From NCBI GenBank assembly GCA_012522705.1, contig JAAYJY010000159.1:1-15736 (forward strand): a stretch of 15,736 bases of DNA, written 5' to 3'. Below the pieces are notes generated by a model. That model did not search any database and was not told the origin of the DNA. It was given only the letters and a program-made list of their open reading frames with translations. Shown here piece by piece: positions 1-6,602 of the stretch. This DNA comes from Syntrophomonadaceae bacterium. GTDB lineage: Bacteria > Bacillota > Syntrophomonadia > Syntrophomonadales > Syntrophomonadaceae. Within the stretch, counting starts at the first letter, position 1, and each line of letters opens with the position of its first letter. A program made the translations under genes and the position numbers.

Positions 1-271
1 CCAGCTCTCCCTCCAGTCTGAACACCGCAAATTTGTTGGGCACCACCCTTATCGACCACCCTGGCGAGCCCGGTGCGGAACCATCCTCGCGGACCGCCAT
101 GATCTCTGGAGGCGTATTGGCTTCATGCCCTTCACAGAAGGGACAGAACAATTTGTTTCCCACCGCATCTATGCCTCTCCTCTTAATCGGAAAATCCCGG
201 GGTTTCAAGGCCGATTCAGGAGCCAAGGCTACCCAGTTGTTTTTCAGCAAATCCCTTCTGATCTCAGCCAT
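1..271 (-). CDS. galT: Galactose-1-phosphate uridylyltransferase (GalT), N-terminal part, runs off window
   Basis: Only the first 90 codons are present; the gene continues beyond base 1. GalT (HIT superfamily) swaps UMP between UDP-glucose and galactose-1-phosphate in the Leloir pathway in the cytoplasm. The translated start MAEIRRDLLKNNWVALAPES matches the family opening (R-D-x-L-x-x-x-W-V-x-x-A-P). Near residues 42-52 is CPFCEGHE followed by TPPEI; the CPFC pair provides two of the zinc ligands in this family. Near residues 76-82 is the RVVPNKF motif. The ATG at 271-269 has AGGAGG seven bases upstream, and a sigma-A-like promoter lies just before it. The catalytic HPH motif lies outside the window, so activity cannot be judged. 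Some clostridial GalT-like proteins act on other sugar phosphates, so the family is firm but the substrate is inferred. Confidence 0.87.
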   Translation of the reverse strand, partial: MAEIRRDLLKNNWVALAPESALKPRDFPIKRRGIDAVGNKLFCPFCEGHEANTPPEIMAVREDGSAPGSPGWSIRVVPNKFAVFRLEGEL

Positions 272-311
272 CCAAGCTCCTCCTGTTGGTAGGTACTGGT
301 TCTAAATATTA

Positions 312-340
312 ATAATAACTCATATTGGTGACTACCTCAA
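312..340 (-). promoter_or_regulatory. Sigma-A-type promoter of galT
   Basis: On the minus strand TTGAGG (340-335) and TATTAT (317-312) are separated by exactly 17 bases. They match TTGACA at 4 of 6 and TATAAT at 5 of 6 positions. Transcription would begin near 305, giving a leader of about 35 bases that contains the AGGAGG site before the galT ATG at 271. No operator-like palindrome stands out around it. Confidence 0.6.
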
Positions 341-461
341 AATAACTAACGGTAAATTATATTCCTGGGCTTTTTTATTTTGCCTATGTTTAATTTTGAA
401 TTTAAGGTTCTCCCATCATGCCTATGAACCATCCTATCCACGGTCTCCGACGTAAAATCAA

Positions 462-495
462 AAAACCCCGTCAGCCACTAATTTGACGGGGTTTT
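462..495 (-). terminator. Rho-independent terminator after sigK
   Basis: A perfect 12-bp inverted repeat (AAAACCCCGTCA at 462-473 with TGACGGGGTTTT at 484-495) encloses a 10-base loop. Read on the minus strand it is followed by more T residues (TTTTTTGATTTT). It lies 62 bases beyond the sigK stop codon and before the galT promoter, so it insulates the two leftward genes. The A-rich 5' arm means it could also act on the other strand. Confidence 0.88.
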
Positions 496-557
496 AATCT
501 CTTGTCTCAAATGTTCCTTTTACTTTAGCCGGCCGTTTTCTTACTAACGCCTGCCTA

Positions 558-1265
558 TCATGCCTTGCCCGCTTCCAAGCCTATTTCCCGGATCAGTTTG
601 CTGACCGCGCTTTTCTCTATCCGCGATACATATGATCGGGAAATGCCTAATTTGTGAGCAATGTCGCGCTGGGTTTCCTTTAGACCGTTGCAGAGACCAT
701 AACGCATCTCGACTACTTCGCGCTCACGGACTGATAAGGCATCTAGTTTGTCTTTGATCTGCTCACCCTGCATGCGGGCCTCGATGATCTCTAAAATCTC
801 ATTGTTAGAGGTAAGTACATCCATCAGGGAAATCTCATTGCCTTCCTTGTCGGTCCCAATAGGGTCATAGATGGATGTCTCCTGGCGTAGCTTCTTGATG
901 TTGCGCAGGTGCATAAGGACCTCATTTTCAATGCAACGGGCTGAATAGGTGGCCAGTTTCACGCCGCGTTCATGGTTGAAGGTCTTAATCGCCTTTATCA
1001 GGCCGATGGTCCCAATCGAAATTAAATCCTCCATGTCTTCGCCGCTGCTCTCATATTTCCTGACAACATGGGCTACCAGCCTTAGATTGTGTTCGATCAG
1101 TTTGTTTCTGGCTTCCATATTGCCCTGCTGAAGCTGGTCCAAGTATGCTTTTTCCTCATTAGCCGGCAATGCTTGGGGAAAGACCTGGTTGCTGAGGTAA
1201 CCGAACAACAAAAGGGTGCCGTTGACGACCGCAGTCAATGCCAAGGCCCAACAAAGGATGCTCAA
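558..1265 (-). CDS. sigK: Pro-sigma-K, late mother-cell sporulation sigma factor
   Basis: RNA polymerase sigma factor of 235 aa that directs late mother-cell transcription (coat, cortex, germination genes) during endospore formation. The N-terminus (about residues 1-22) is a hydrophobic pro-sequence. The segment FGYLSNQVFPQAL aligns with the known processing region of Bacillus pro-SigK, so SpoIVFB-type cleavage is expected before Tyr23. Region 2 follows, with NKLIEHNLRLVAHVVRKY (54-71) and DLISIGTIGLIKAI (80-93). Region 4 ends in a helix-turn-helix, around QRDIAHKLGISRSYVSRIEK (199-218). The gene is one uninterrupted frame, so no skin-type element splits it here. The start codon is TTG at 1265-1263, supported by TGGAGGTG seven bases upstream; no ATG lies near the conserved N-terminus. 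SigE is a paralogue, but the length and pro-region favour SigK. Confidence 0.93.
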   Translation of the reverse strand: MSILCWALALTAVVNGTLLLFGYLSNQVFPQALPANEEKAYLDQLQQGNMEARNKLIEHNLRLVAHVVRKYESSGEDMEDLISIGTIGLIKAIKTFNHERGVKLATYSARCIENEVLMHLRNIKKLRQETSIYDPIGTDKEGNEISLMDVLTSNNEILEIIEARMQGEQIKDKLDALSVREREVVEMRYGLCNGLKETQRDIAHKLGISRSYVSRIEKSAVSKLIREIGLEAGKA

Positions 1266-1608
1266 AAACTAACACCTCCATAATTTTCAGCGCCTTATAC
1301 TATATGAGAGGGGTACGGGAAAAGTGTCGAAATATTGAAGGTAATTGGTGGGTTTTTCAGCCGCTATTCTGCCCAAGGCGTTTTATGCTGCTTTCCGTCC
1401 CCACCCTTTCATGGGGATTAAGAGATCTACCCAAAATGATCGGTAACGATGACCATGGCCGTTGGACGAGGTCCATAAATCACTGGAGCTGTAATTTGAC
1501 CGAATGGCCCGGATTCAGAAGGCGGCCCCTGCTATCTAAACAGAACCAGCAGAGCAGCAGGAAATCCGTATGATATGGAGAATAATTCGGGTAAGGAGGG
1601 ATTTAAAG
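1266..1608. other. Divergent intergenic region between sigK and the unknown gene at 1609
   Basis: This 343-base stretch separates leftward sigK from a rightward gene. Its left end holds the sigK ribosome binding site (GGAGGTG, 1279-1273) and a possible sporulation -10 box. Its right end holds an AAGGAGG site that serves the ATG at 1609. Open frames cross it on the plus strand, but they have no ribosome binding site at their starts and no recognisable protein content. I see no convincing sigma-A promoter for the rightward gene, no tRNA, and no riboswitch. Confidence 0.5.
1298..1306 (-). promoter_or_regulatory. Possible SigE/SigK-type -10 element upstream of sigK
   Basis: The minus strand reads CATATAGTA, fitting the CATAnnnTA form of -10 sites recognised by mother-cell sigma factors SigE and SigK. 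It lies 33 bases before the TTG start of sigK, with the ribosome binding site in between. A CAC (1327-1325) sits 18 bases further upstream, slightly further than the usual spacing for a -35 AC element, so the -35 part is not convincing. Control by SigE or by sigma-K itself would suit this gene, but the call rests on one hexamer-sized match. Confidence 0.35.
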
Positions 1609-2019
1609 ATGGAACAAGAACCTTTTCGTATGTATATGCGGGATGTTGCCCACAGCGCCTATAGCGAGGCGATCACCGGGGCCGGACAGTTTCTGGCCTG
1701 GTATCGGGAATATCGCGAACCGGCCGAAATAGAAAAAGGCTACAGTGAATTGGACTGGGTCCTGACCGAAAAAGCCCTGTTGCGCATCCAGGTTTCTCCT
1801 TCCTCCATAGAAATCAGCACATTTCTACTCAGCAAATTGATCCGGGTCACCCGTAATTACAAAATCGTCCAGAAACAGGATCATTATGAGCATGTTCTCA
1901 ACCGGGTAGTGGCCAAGTTCAATAACGGCGAGGCGTGCGAGATGATGCGCCCCTTGGAGGATATCATCAACAAGGAACAGACCAGCGGGTTCAGTCATTT
2001 GGTCTCCTTGCTGGGATAG
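1609..2019 (+). CDS. Conserved-looking protein of unknown function, 136 aa
   Basis: I do not recognise this protein. It starts at ATG 1609, which has AGGAGG nine bases upstream; an upstream in-frame ATG at 1570 lacks such a site. The 136-aa product appears largely alpha-helical, soluble and of mixed charge, with no signal peptide or membrane segment. It has one cysteine (residue 110) and is rich in Glu, Arg, Tyr and Ile; two likely long helices span about residues 8-60 and 67-121. It is transcribed away from sigK and ends 62 bases before a probable terminator. Its position beside a sporulation sigma gene suggests, without proof, a sporulation-related role. A minus-strand frame overlaps its 3' half but lacks a ribosome binding site. 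Coding status rests on the ribosome binding site, length and terminator. Confidence 0.7.
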   Translation: MEQEPFRMYMRDVAHSAYSEAITGAGQFLAWYREYREPAEIEKGYSELDWVLTEKALLRIQVSPSSIEISTFLLSKLIRVTRNYKIVQKQDHYEHVLNRVVAKFNNGEACEMMRPLEDIINKEQTSGFSHLVSLLG

Positions 2020-2081
2020 GCATACGGCTGATTCACCGTACAAATTCAGGTTAAGCCGGTGGGTATTCATAATGGCGTCAT

Positions 2082-2113
2082 AAAATCCGCCGGTCAGACA
2101 CGGTCGGATTTTT
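2082..2113 (+). terminator. Probable terminator for the gene at 1609-2019, possibly bidirectional
   Basis: AAAATCCG (2082-2089) pairs with CGGATTTT (2105-2112) around a 15-base loop, and five T residues (2109-2113) end the structure on the plus strand. It starts 62 bases after the stop codon of the rightward gene. The minus strand reads a similar hairpin ending in TTTT, so it could also end transcripts from the leftward PBP gene that stops at 2259. The stem is short, so confidence is moderate. Confidence 0.5.
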
Positions 2114-2258
2114 GCATACAATCAGCCGGCCTTGCGCAGGTATTGAGCCATCTTGGCATGAAATAGGGTATGATCTCCGGCAGCATCTTAGGCATCAGCA
2201 CCCATCAATATCTGATAGGCGGTGTAACCGGCTTAATCCTGGCTTAAAATGGTTTAGA

Positions 2259-3974
2259 TCAGTAATACTGTAATATGCCCTGGCTGATGTCACGGAATAT
2301 CGGCGCACAATTCTTCGCCCCGGAACTGCCCTCTTCGACCATCACCACTATCGCCCAGCGAGGTTTGTCTGCAGGCAGATAGCCGGCAAACCAAGTATTC
2401 AAGGCTTCCTCATCTTCGCTTGTCATTTGGCCGGTTTGGCTGGTGGCAGTTTTGCCAGCCACCCGAGTTTCGGGGATGGCAGCCGCTCGGCCTGTGCCAT
2501 TCTCCACTACCTGCTCCATCAGTAAGCGCAATTGGGCGGCTGTCGATGGGGAAATGACCTGTATTCTCTCTCCACCAGGTACCGGGGTGCGATGCCCATC
2601 CTGGTCCAGGGTATACTTGACCAAGGAAGGAGCAGCCCAGACCCCATCATCGGCAACCGTGGCCAACAACGAAGCAATCTGAAGGGGTGTCACCATCACC
2701 CCCTGCTGCCCCAACGAAGCATTGCCCATAGCCGCTGCCCCCCCGTCGATCTTGACGTAGGAACCGGGGGCGATGCTTTCGTAACCAAGCAGGGTCTCAT
2801 CAATAAAATGCACCTTATCCACGTAATACAGCAGCCTGGTCCGGCCCAGGCGAAGACCCACCTCGATGAATGATGGGTTGCAGGAACGGGCGAAAGCTTC
2901 CTCGAAGCGCAATAGACCATGACCTTCTTTTTTTAAGCAGGATATAGCCACCTGATCATTAAAGACATATTGGCCCGAGCAGTTGTACTGGTCATCAAAA
3001 TCTACCAGTCCTTCCTCCAGAGCGGCTGCGGTAAGCAATACCTTGAATAGGGAACCGGGATAGTAACTGCTCAAGGCACGATTGGTGAGAGGACTGCGGC
3101 CGTCGAAAACGATCGCCTCATCCACACTGTAGGGGTCAAAAGCGGGGCGACTGACCATGGCCAATATCTCCTTGCTATGGGTGTCGATTACCACTGCCGC
3201 ACCCCTTTCGGCCCGGTAGTCCATCGCTTTCTCGGCTACTTCCTGGATACGGCGATCTATAGTAAGCACTACAGCGCCGCGTTCTTCCCCACTCGCTTGT
3301 AACTTGCCGGTCAGACCCGGAATGGCCCGGCCGCGTGCATCTACCACGGAAACCATTTGCGGCGCCCCGACCGCGCCCCGCAAAACGTAGTCATAGCTCT
3401 TTTCGATCCCCGACTTGCCCGCTCCCTCCTGGCTGCGGTCGGTGTACCCTAGTACATGGGCGCAAAAGCCTTCATGTCCGTAACGCTCATTGAAAGGGGC
3501 CAAAACCAGGCCCGGCAGAGCAGCTTCGGTCAGATGCTGTATTTCGGCCTGCTCAAGTCCCTGCTTGATCATGACAAAATGGGATTGCGGCAACGCCGCC
3601 TGAACGATGGCCTTGACATTTTCTCCGCTCAGACCGGTTGCCACAGCCGCCATCGACGCCGCCAACTGTTTGTAGTACTCAGTTTCAGTCAGGCCGGGGG
3701 CCTCCTTTTGCCGGGCCTCGATATCGCGCTTGACTAAATCAGGGGACAAAAACAGAGCGGTAGAGGTATTGGTATTGGTGAGCGGTTGACGGTTGCGGTC
3801 CAGTATGTCGCCGCGCTGCTGTTCCCGCAGCTCTATCCTCTGGCTGCGCATGACGGTTGCCGCGAGGCTGATTTCCTCCCCTCTTATGACCTGGAAATAA
3901 AAAATCCTGCCCCATAAGGCCGTGAACAAAGACAGGATCAGGCCCATAAACAGGAATAATCTCTGATAATTCAA
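2259..3974 (-). CDS. Class B penicillin-binding protein (peptidoglycan transpeptidase), with KTA in place of KTG
   Basis: A 571-aa membrane-anchored DD-transpeptidase that crosslinks peptidoglycan outside the cell. Residues 5-29 form an uncleaved N-terminal membrane anchor. The dimerisation domain contains RGDILDRNRQPL (54-65), a hallmark of class B PBPs. The transpeptidase domain has the active-site motif PGSLFK (nucleophile Ser308, Lys311) and the SxN motif SCN (364-366). The third motif is GKTATSQ, where KTA (508-510) replaces the usual KTG. No glycosyltransferase domain is present. The start is TTG (3974-3972) with GGGGGT eight bases upstream; the first internal ATG would cut into the membrane anchor. 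It is last in the mltG-U32-DUF4911-PBP group, comparable to pbpI in the B. subtilis cluster. It could serve elongation, division or sporulation; the sequence does not decide. Confidence 0.92.
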   Translation of the reverse strand: MNYQRLFLFMGLILSLFTALWGRIFYFQVIRGEEISLAATVMRSQRIELREQQRGDILDRNRQPLTNTNTSTALFLSPDLVKRDIEARQKEAPGLTETEYYKQLAASMAAVATGLSGENVKAIVQAALPQSHFVMIKQGLEQAEIQHLTEAALPGLVLAPFNERYGHEGFCAHVLGYTDRSQEGAGKSGIEKSYDYVLRGAVGAPQMVSVVDARGRAIPGLTGKLQASGEERGAVVLTIDRRIQEVAEKAMDYRAERGAAVVIDTHSKEILAMVSRPAFDPYSVDEAIVFDGRSPLTNRALSSYYPGSLFKVLLTAAALEEGLVDFDDQYNCSGQYVFNDQVAISCLKKEGHGLLRFEEAFARSCNPSFIEVGLRLGRTRLLYYVDKVHFIDETLLGYESIAPGSYVKIDGGAAAMGNASLGQQGVMVTPLQIASLLATVADDGVWAAPSLVKYTLDQDGHRTPVPGGERIQVISPSTAAQLRLLMEQVVENGTGRAAAIPETRVAGKTATSQTGQMTSEDEEALNTWFAGYLPADKPRWAIVVMVEEGSSGAKNCAPIFRDISQGILQYY

Positions 3975-4025
3975 ACTTTAAACCCCCGCAGCTTTTATAG
4001 TTATCTTGCTGCGCCGCGGTCTATA

Positions 4026-4238
4026 TTATGCTTCAGCAGCCATCACATCTATTGGAAATGGCAGGTTGTTGAGAATCTCCATCATTTCCTCCCAGGTATC
4101 CCTGGTAACCCTAATGACTACCCGGCCGCTGCTATTGTCAAGGGTGGAGACTATGCCAAGATTATCATAGGCTTCCACTATCTTATTCAGCATGTCAATC
4201 TTCTCCGGTTCCACCCGGGCGTATATTTCATCAGGCAT
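4026..4238 (-). CDS. DUF4911 family small protein
   Basis: A 70-aa soluble protein, MPDEIYARVEPEKIDMLNKI at its N-terminus, with the layout of DUF4911 proteins: a first strand, a helix (residues 11-25), the strands around LGIVSTLDNSSGRVVIRV, then a helix and a hydrophobic strand near the end. It has no catalytic motif and its molecular role is unknown; the compact fold resembles small ligand- or RNA-binding domains. The ATG lies 5 bases after the U32 stop codon, and the likely ribosome binding site (GGAAAGG) lies inside the end of that gene. The two are therefore almost certainly co-translated, and from memory this family often sits beside U32 genes. Both may serve the same process. Confidence 0.8.
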   Translation of the reverse strand: MPDEIYARVEPEKIDMLNKIVEAYDNLGIVSTLDNSSGRVVIRVTRDTWEEMMEILNNLPFPIDVMAAEA

Positions 4239-4243
4239 CTAAC

Positions 4244-5467
4244 TCAACCTTTCCGGCGTATTAGGCTGTATTCTGGCAGGGGCCGATCATAAGAAAAGAA
4301 TACCCTTTGCAGAGGATGGCGAGCTCGATCCAGTAGTTGACCTTCGGCATCAAATAATTCCTGCAGGTCAAGGGTTATCAGCTCGCCGCCCGGCAAGAGC
4401 AGCTGCAAATGCTCTCCCGGTCCGAAGTTGGCTCTTTGTTCAACCTCCACCCATCCGCGGTAATGATCATAGCCTTTTACCACCCCACAGAAGTCAGTCC
4501 TCCCGAAAACCCCGGTTTTATGGATATCCATGATCTGGGGTGATTCCCCGGCGATGAACCCATCCGTAAAGGGGCGGGTAGCCACGGTGTGCAGTTCCCG
4601 CATCCAGGCTTCTATCTCCCAGCCGGTATACGGTTGACGGCTTTCCAAATAGCGGTCGATGGCCTGGCGGTAGACCCGGGCCACGGTTGCTGCGTAAAGG
4701 GGGCTCTTCATCCGGCCTTCCACCTTGAAGGCATCGACGCCGGCTTCTATCAACCCGGGCAGATGCCGCAACAAGCATAAGTCGCGCGAATTGAAGATGT
4801 AGGTGCCATGTTCGTCTTCTTCAACCGGGTAGTACTGACCTGGCCTCTTTTCTTCCACCACCTGATAGGAATACCGGCAGGGGTGGGCACAGGCACCTTG
4901 ATTGGCGCTTCTGCCGGTCATGTAGTGGGAGAGGAGGCAACGGCCCGAATAGGATACGCACATGGCTCCGTGAACGAAAACCTCCAATTCCACCTCTACC
5001 TGGCTTTTGATCCGAATTATTTCTTCCAGGCTGAGCTCCCGGGCCAAAACGATACGGGCAGCTCCCATATCCCGGTAAAAAGCGGCGGATTCATAGTTGC
5101 TGACGTTGGCTTGGGTGCTGACTGTAATCGGAATTTCCGGGCAATAAACCCTGGCAAGCCTGAAGATACCCGGATCAGACACGATCAGTCCATCTACCCC
5201 CAAGCTGTCCAGTTCTTCCAAAAAAGGCGGGAGAGGACCGATGTCCCGGTTATGAGCCAGAATGTTTACGGTCACGTATATTTTTTTCCCCAGACGATGT
5301 GATTCCCCGACAGCGGCAACCAATTCATCCCTGCTTAGGTTGCCGGCATAAGCGCGCAGGCTGAATTCCTTACCTCCCGCATAGACTGAGTCGGCCCCGA
5401 AGAGTAAAGCGGTAGTCAATTTCTCTCCATCTCCGGCCGGTAAAACCAATTCCGGTCCGGGCATCAT
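4244..5467 (-). CDS. U32 family protein, TrhP-like (tRNA U34 hydroxylation)
   Basis: A 407-aa member of peptidase family U32. Despite the name, close homologues (TrhP; YrrN/YrrO in B. subtilis, YegQ in E. coli) use prephenate in forming 5-hydroxyuridine at tRNA wobble position 34, and carry an iron-sulphur cluster. The TIM-barrel N-terminal part begins ELVLPAGDGEKLTTALLFGA. The U32 signature runs from Glu162 through HGAMC (166-170), SYSGRC (172-177) and CAHPCR (193-198), giving cysteines 170, 177, 193 and 197. VEGRMKSP (249-256) is also typical of the family. Two ATGs lie in tandem (5467 and 5464); GGGGTG upstream is better spaced for the second. It starts 21 bases after mltG, as in the B. 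subtilis arrangement, though only one U32 gene is present and no trmR lies between. The family is firm; tRNA hydroxylation is inferred. Confidence 0.9.
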   Translation of the reverse strand: MMPGPELVLPAGDGEKLTTALLFGADSVYAGGKEFSLRAYAGNLSRDELVAAVGESHRLGKKIYVTVNILAHNRDIGPLPPFLEELDSLGVDGLIVSDPGIFRLARVYCPEIPITVSTQANVSNYESAAFYRDMGAARIVLARELSLEEIIRIKSQVEVELEVFVHGAMCVSYSGRCLLSHYMTGRSANQGACAHPCRYSYQVVEEKRPGQYYPVEEDEHGTYIFNSRDLCLLRHLPGLIEAGVDAFKVEGRMKSPLYAATVARVYRQAIDRYLESRQPYTGWEIEAWMRELHTVATRPFTDGFIAGESPQIMDIHKTGVFGRTDFCGVVKGYDHYRGWVEVEQRANFGPGEHLQLLLPGGELITLDLQELFDAEGQLLDRARHPLQRVFFSYDRPLPEYSLIRRKG

Positions 5468-5488
5468 GTCACCCCATTTGCGGCCTGG

Positions 5489-6520
5489 TTACAGACCATA
5501 GCGGGCCTTGGCAGCCAGGTGTTCATTGTAAGTAACTGAAAATTGATGACTGCCGTCACCCCTGGCCACGTAGTACATATAGTCATTCGTTTCCGGAGCG
5601 AGGGCGGCAGCGATGGACTCCCGGCCGGGAGAAGCGATGGGTCCGGCCGGCAAACCGCGGTGCTTGTAAGTATTATAAGGGGAATCAACCTCCAGGTCTT
5701 TGTAGGTAAGGATTTCGCGATGTTCACCCAGGCTGTAGATTACGGTGGCGTCTATCTGCAGCGGCATTCCCGTCTGAAGGCGATTGTATATGACCCCCGC
5801 GATCCTCTTTCTCTCATCCGGGATCCGAGCCTCTCTTTCGATCAGCGAAGCGACGATCACCGCTTCCTGGATGCTGATATCCTTCCCCTTGGCCTGAGCG
5901 GCGAATTCCTGGTCCCAAACCGTAGAGAAACGGTTCAGCATCATAGCCAAAACCTCCCCGGCGGTGCTAACTTCATCGATCCGGTAAGTATCTGGGTAGA
6001 GGAATCCTTCCAAACGCCTTTCCGGGGACAATTCAGCTTTAGGCAGGAAAACATAATCTCCAACCTGCGCCAGAGCTTCCTGCCACTGCGGCGGCGTACA
6101 TAGCTCCGCTTGGCATAGAAGCTCCCCGACCTGTTCAACGGTAAAGCCTTCGGGTATGGTCAGGGACCTGCTCTTCACTTTCCCCTCAGCGATCAAGGCC
6201 GCCAATTGGGGCAGTGACATGCTGCGGTTGAACTCATAAAGCCCTGCCTGGAGCTGTTTATCCAATCCCTGCGAACGGCAATAAGCAAGAAACACCTGCT
6301 CATTACGTATCAAACCATTGTCGGCCAGCAGCACGGCTACCCCACCAGCCGTGCTGTTTTCCGGCAAGCGCACCTCCACCAGGCTGGAATCGGCAGGATT
6401 AACCGGCTGCATCTGCAGTCTCAGCAACTGATAGCCTGACACGCCCAAGGCCGCCAATAACAGGACCAACACAAAAAGGAAAGTCTTAGGCTTGGCTGTT
6501 TTCATTTCGGTCTCAATCAT
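5489..6520 (-). CDS. mltG: MltG endolytic transglycosylase (YceG-like)
   Basis: A membrane-anchored endolytic murein transglycosylase of 343 aa that cleaves nascent glycan strands and is thought to set their length. Residues 13-35 form the single membrane segment after a short basic cytoplasmic tail. The LysM-like part follows (about 46-125, containing LPENSTAGGVAVLLADNGLI and IPEGFTVEQV). The YceG catalytic domain has ASLIERE (224-230), whose Glu228 matches the catalytic glutamate of E. coli MltG. It also has YNTYKHRGLPAGPIASPG (282-299) and the C-terminal YYVARGDGSHQFS block. Length is normal. The start at 6520 has AAAGGTG seven bases upstream; an ATG five codons downstream is an alternative. 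It precedes the U32 gene by 21 bases and follows the VanW gene by 82 bases. Confidence 0.95.
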   Translation of the reverse strand: MIETEMKTAKPKTFLFVLVLLLAALGVSGYQLLRLQMQPVNPADSSLVEVRLPENSTAGGVAVLLADNGLIRNEQVFLAYCRSQGLDKQLQAGLYEFNRSMSLPQLAALIAEGKVKSRSLTIPEGFTVEQVGELLCQAELCTPPQWQEALAQVGDYVFLPKAELSPERRLEGFLYPDTYRIDEVSTAGEVLAMMLNRFSTVWDQEFAAQAKGKDISIQEAVIVASLIEREARIPDERKRIAGVIYNRLQTGMPLQIDATVIYSLGEHREILTYKDLEVDSPYNTYKHRGLPAGPIASPGRESIAAALAPETNDYMYYVARGDGSHQFSVTYNEHLAAKARYGL

Positions 6521-6602
6521 CTCAACGCACCTTTGTCAAACAACTCCTTCCGGCCTGAACCGAGGGCTGTTTGTTGAATATTACAACAGGGTGAGCGGGC
6601 TT

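Noticed and set aside
1399..1417. CCCC/GGGG small hairpin in the sigK upstream region
   Set aside because: A four-pair stem with no T tract; not more than expected by chance.
1238..1573. Plus-strand open frame of 111 codons upstream of the unknown gene
   Set aside because: It overlaps the sigK start and its control region, lacks a ribosome binding site, and the translation resembles no protein.
1825..2121. Minus-strand open frame of 98 codons opposite the gene at 1609-2019
   Set aside because: It has no ribosome binding site, and the opposite strand has a well-started gene. Its first part is noted separately as possible decayed coding sequence.
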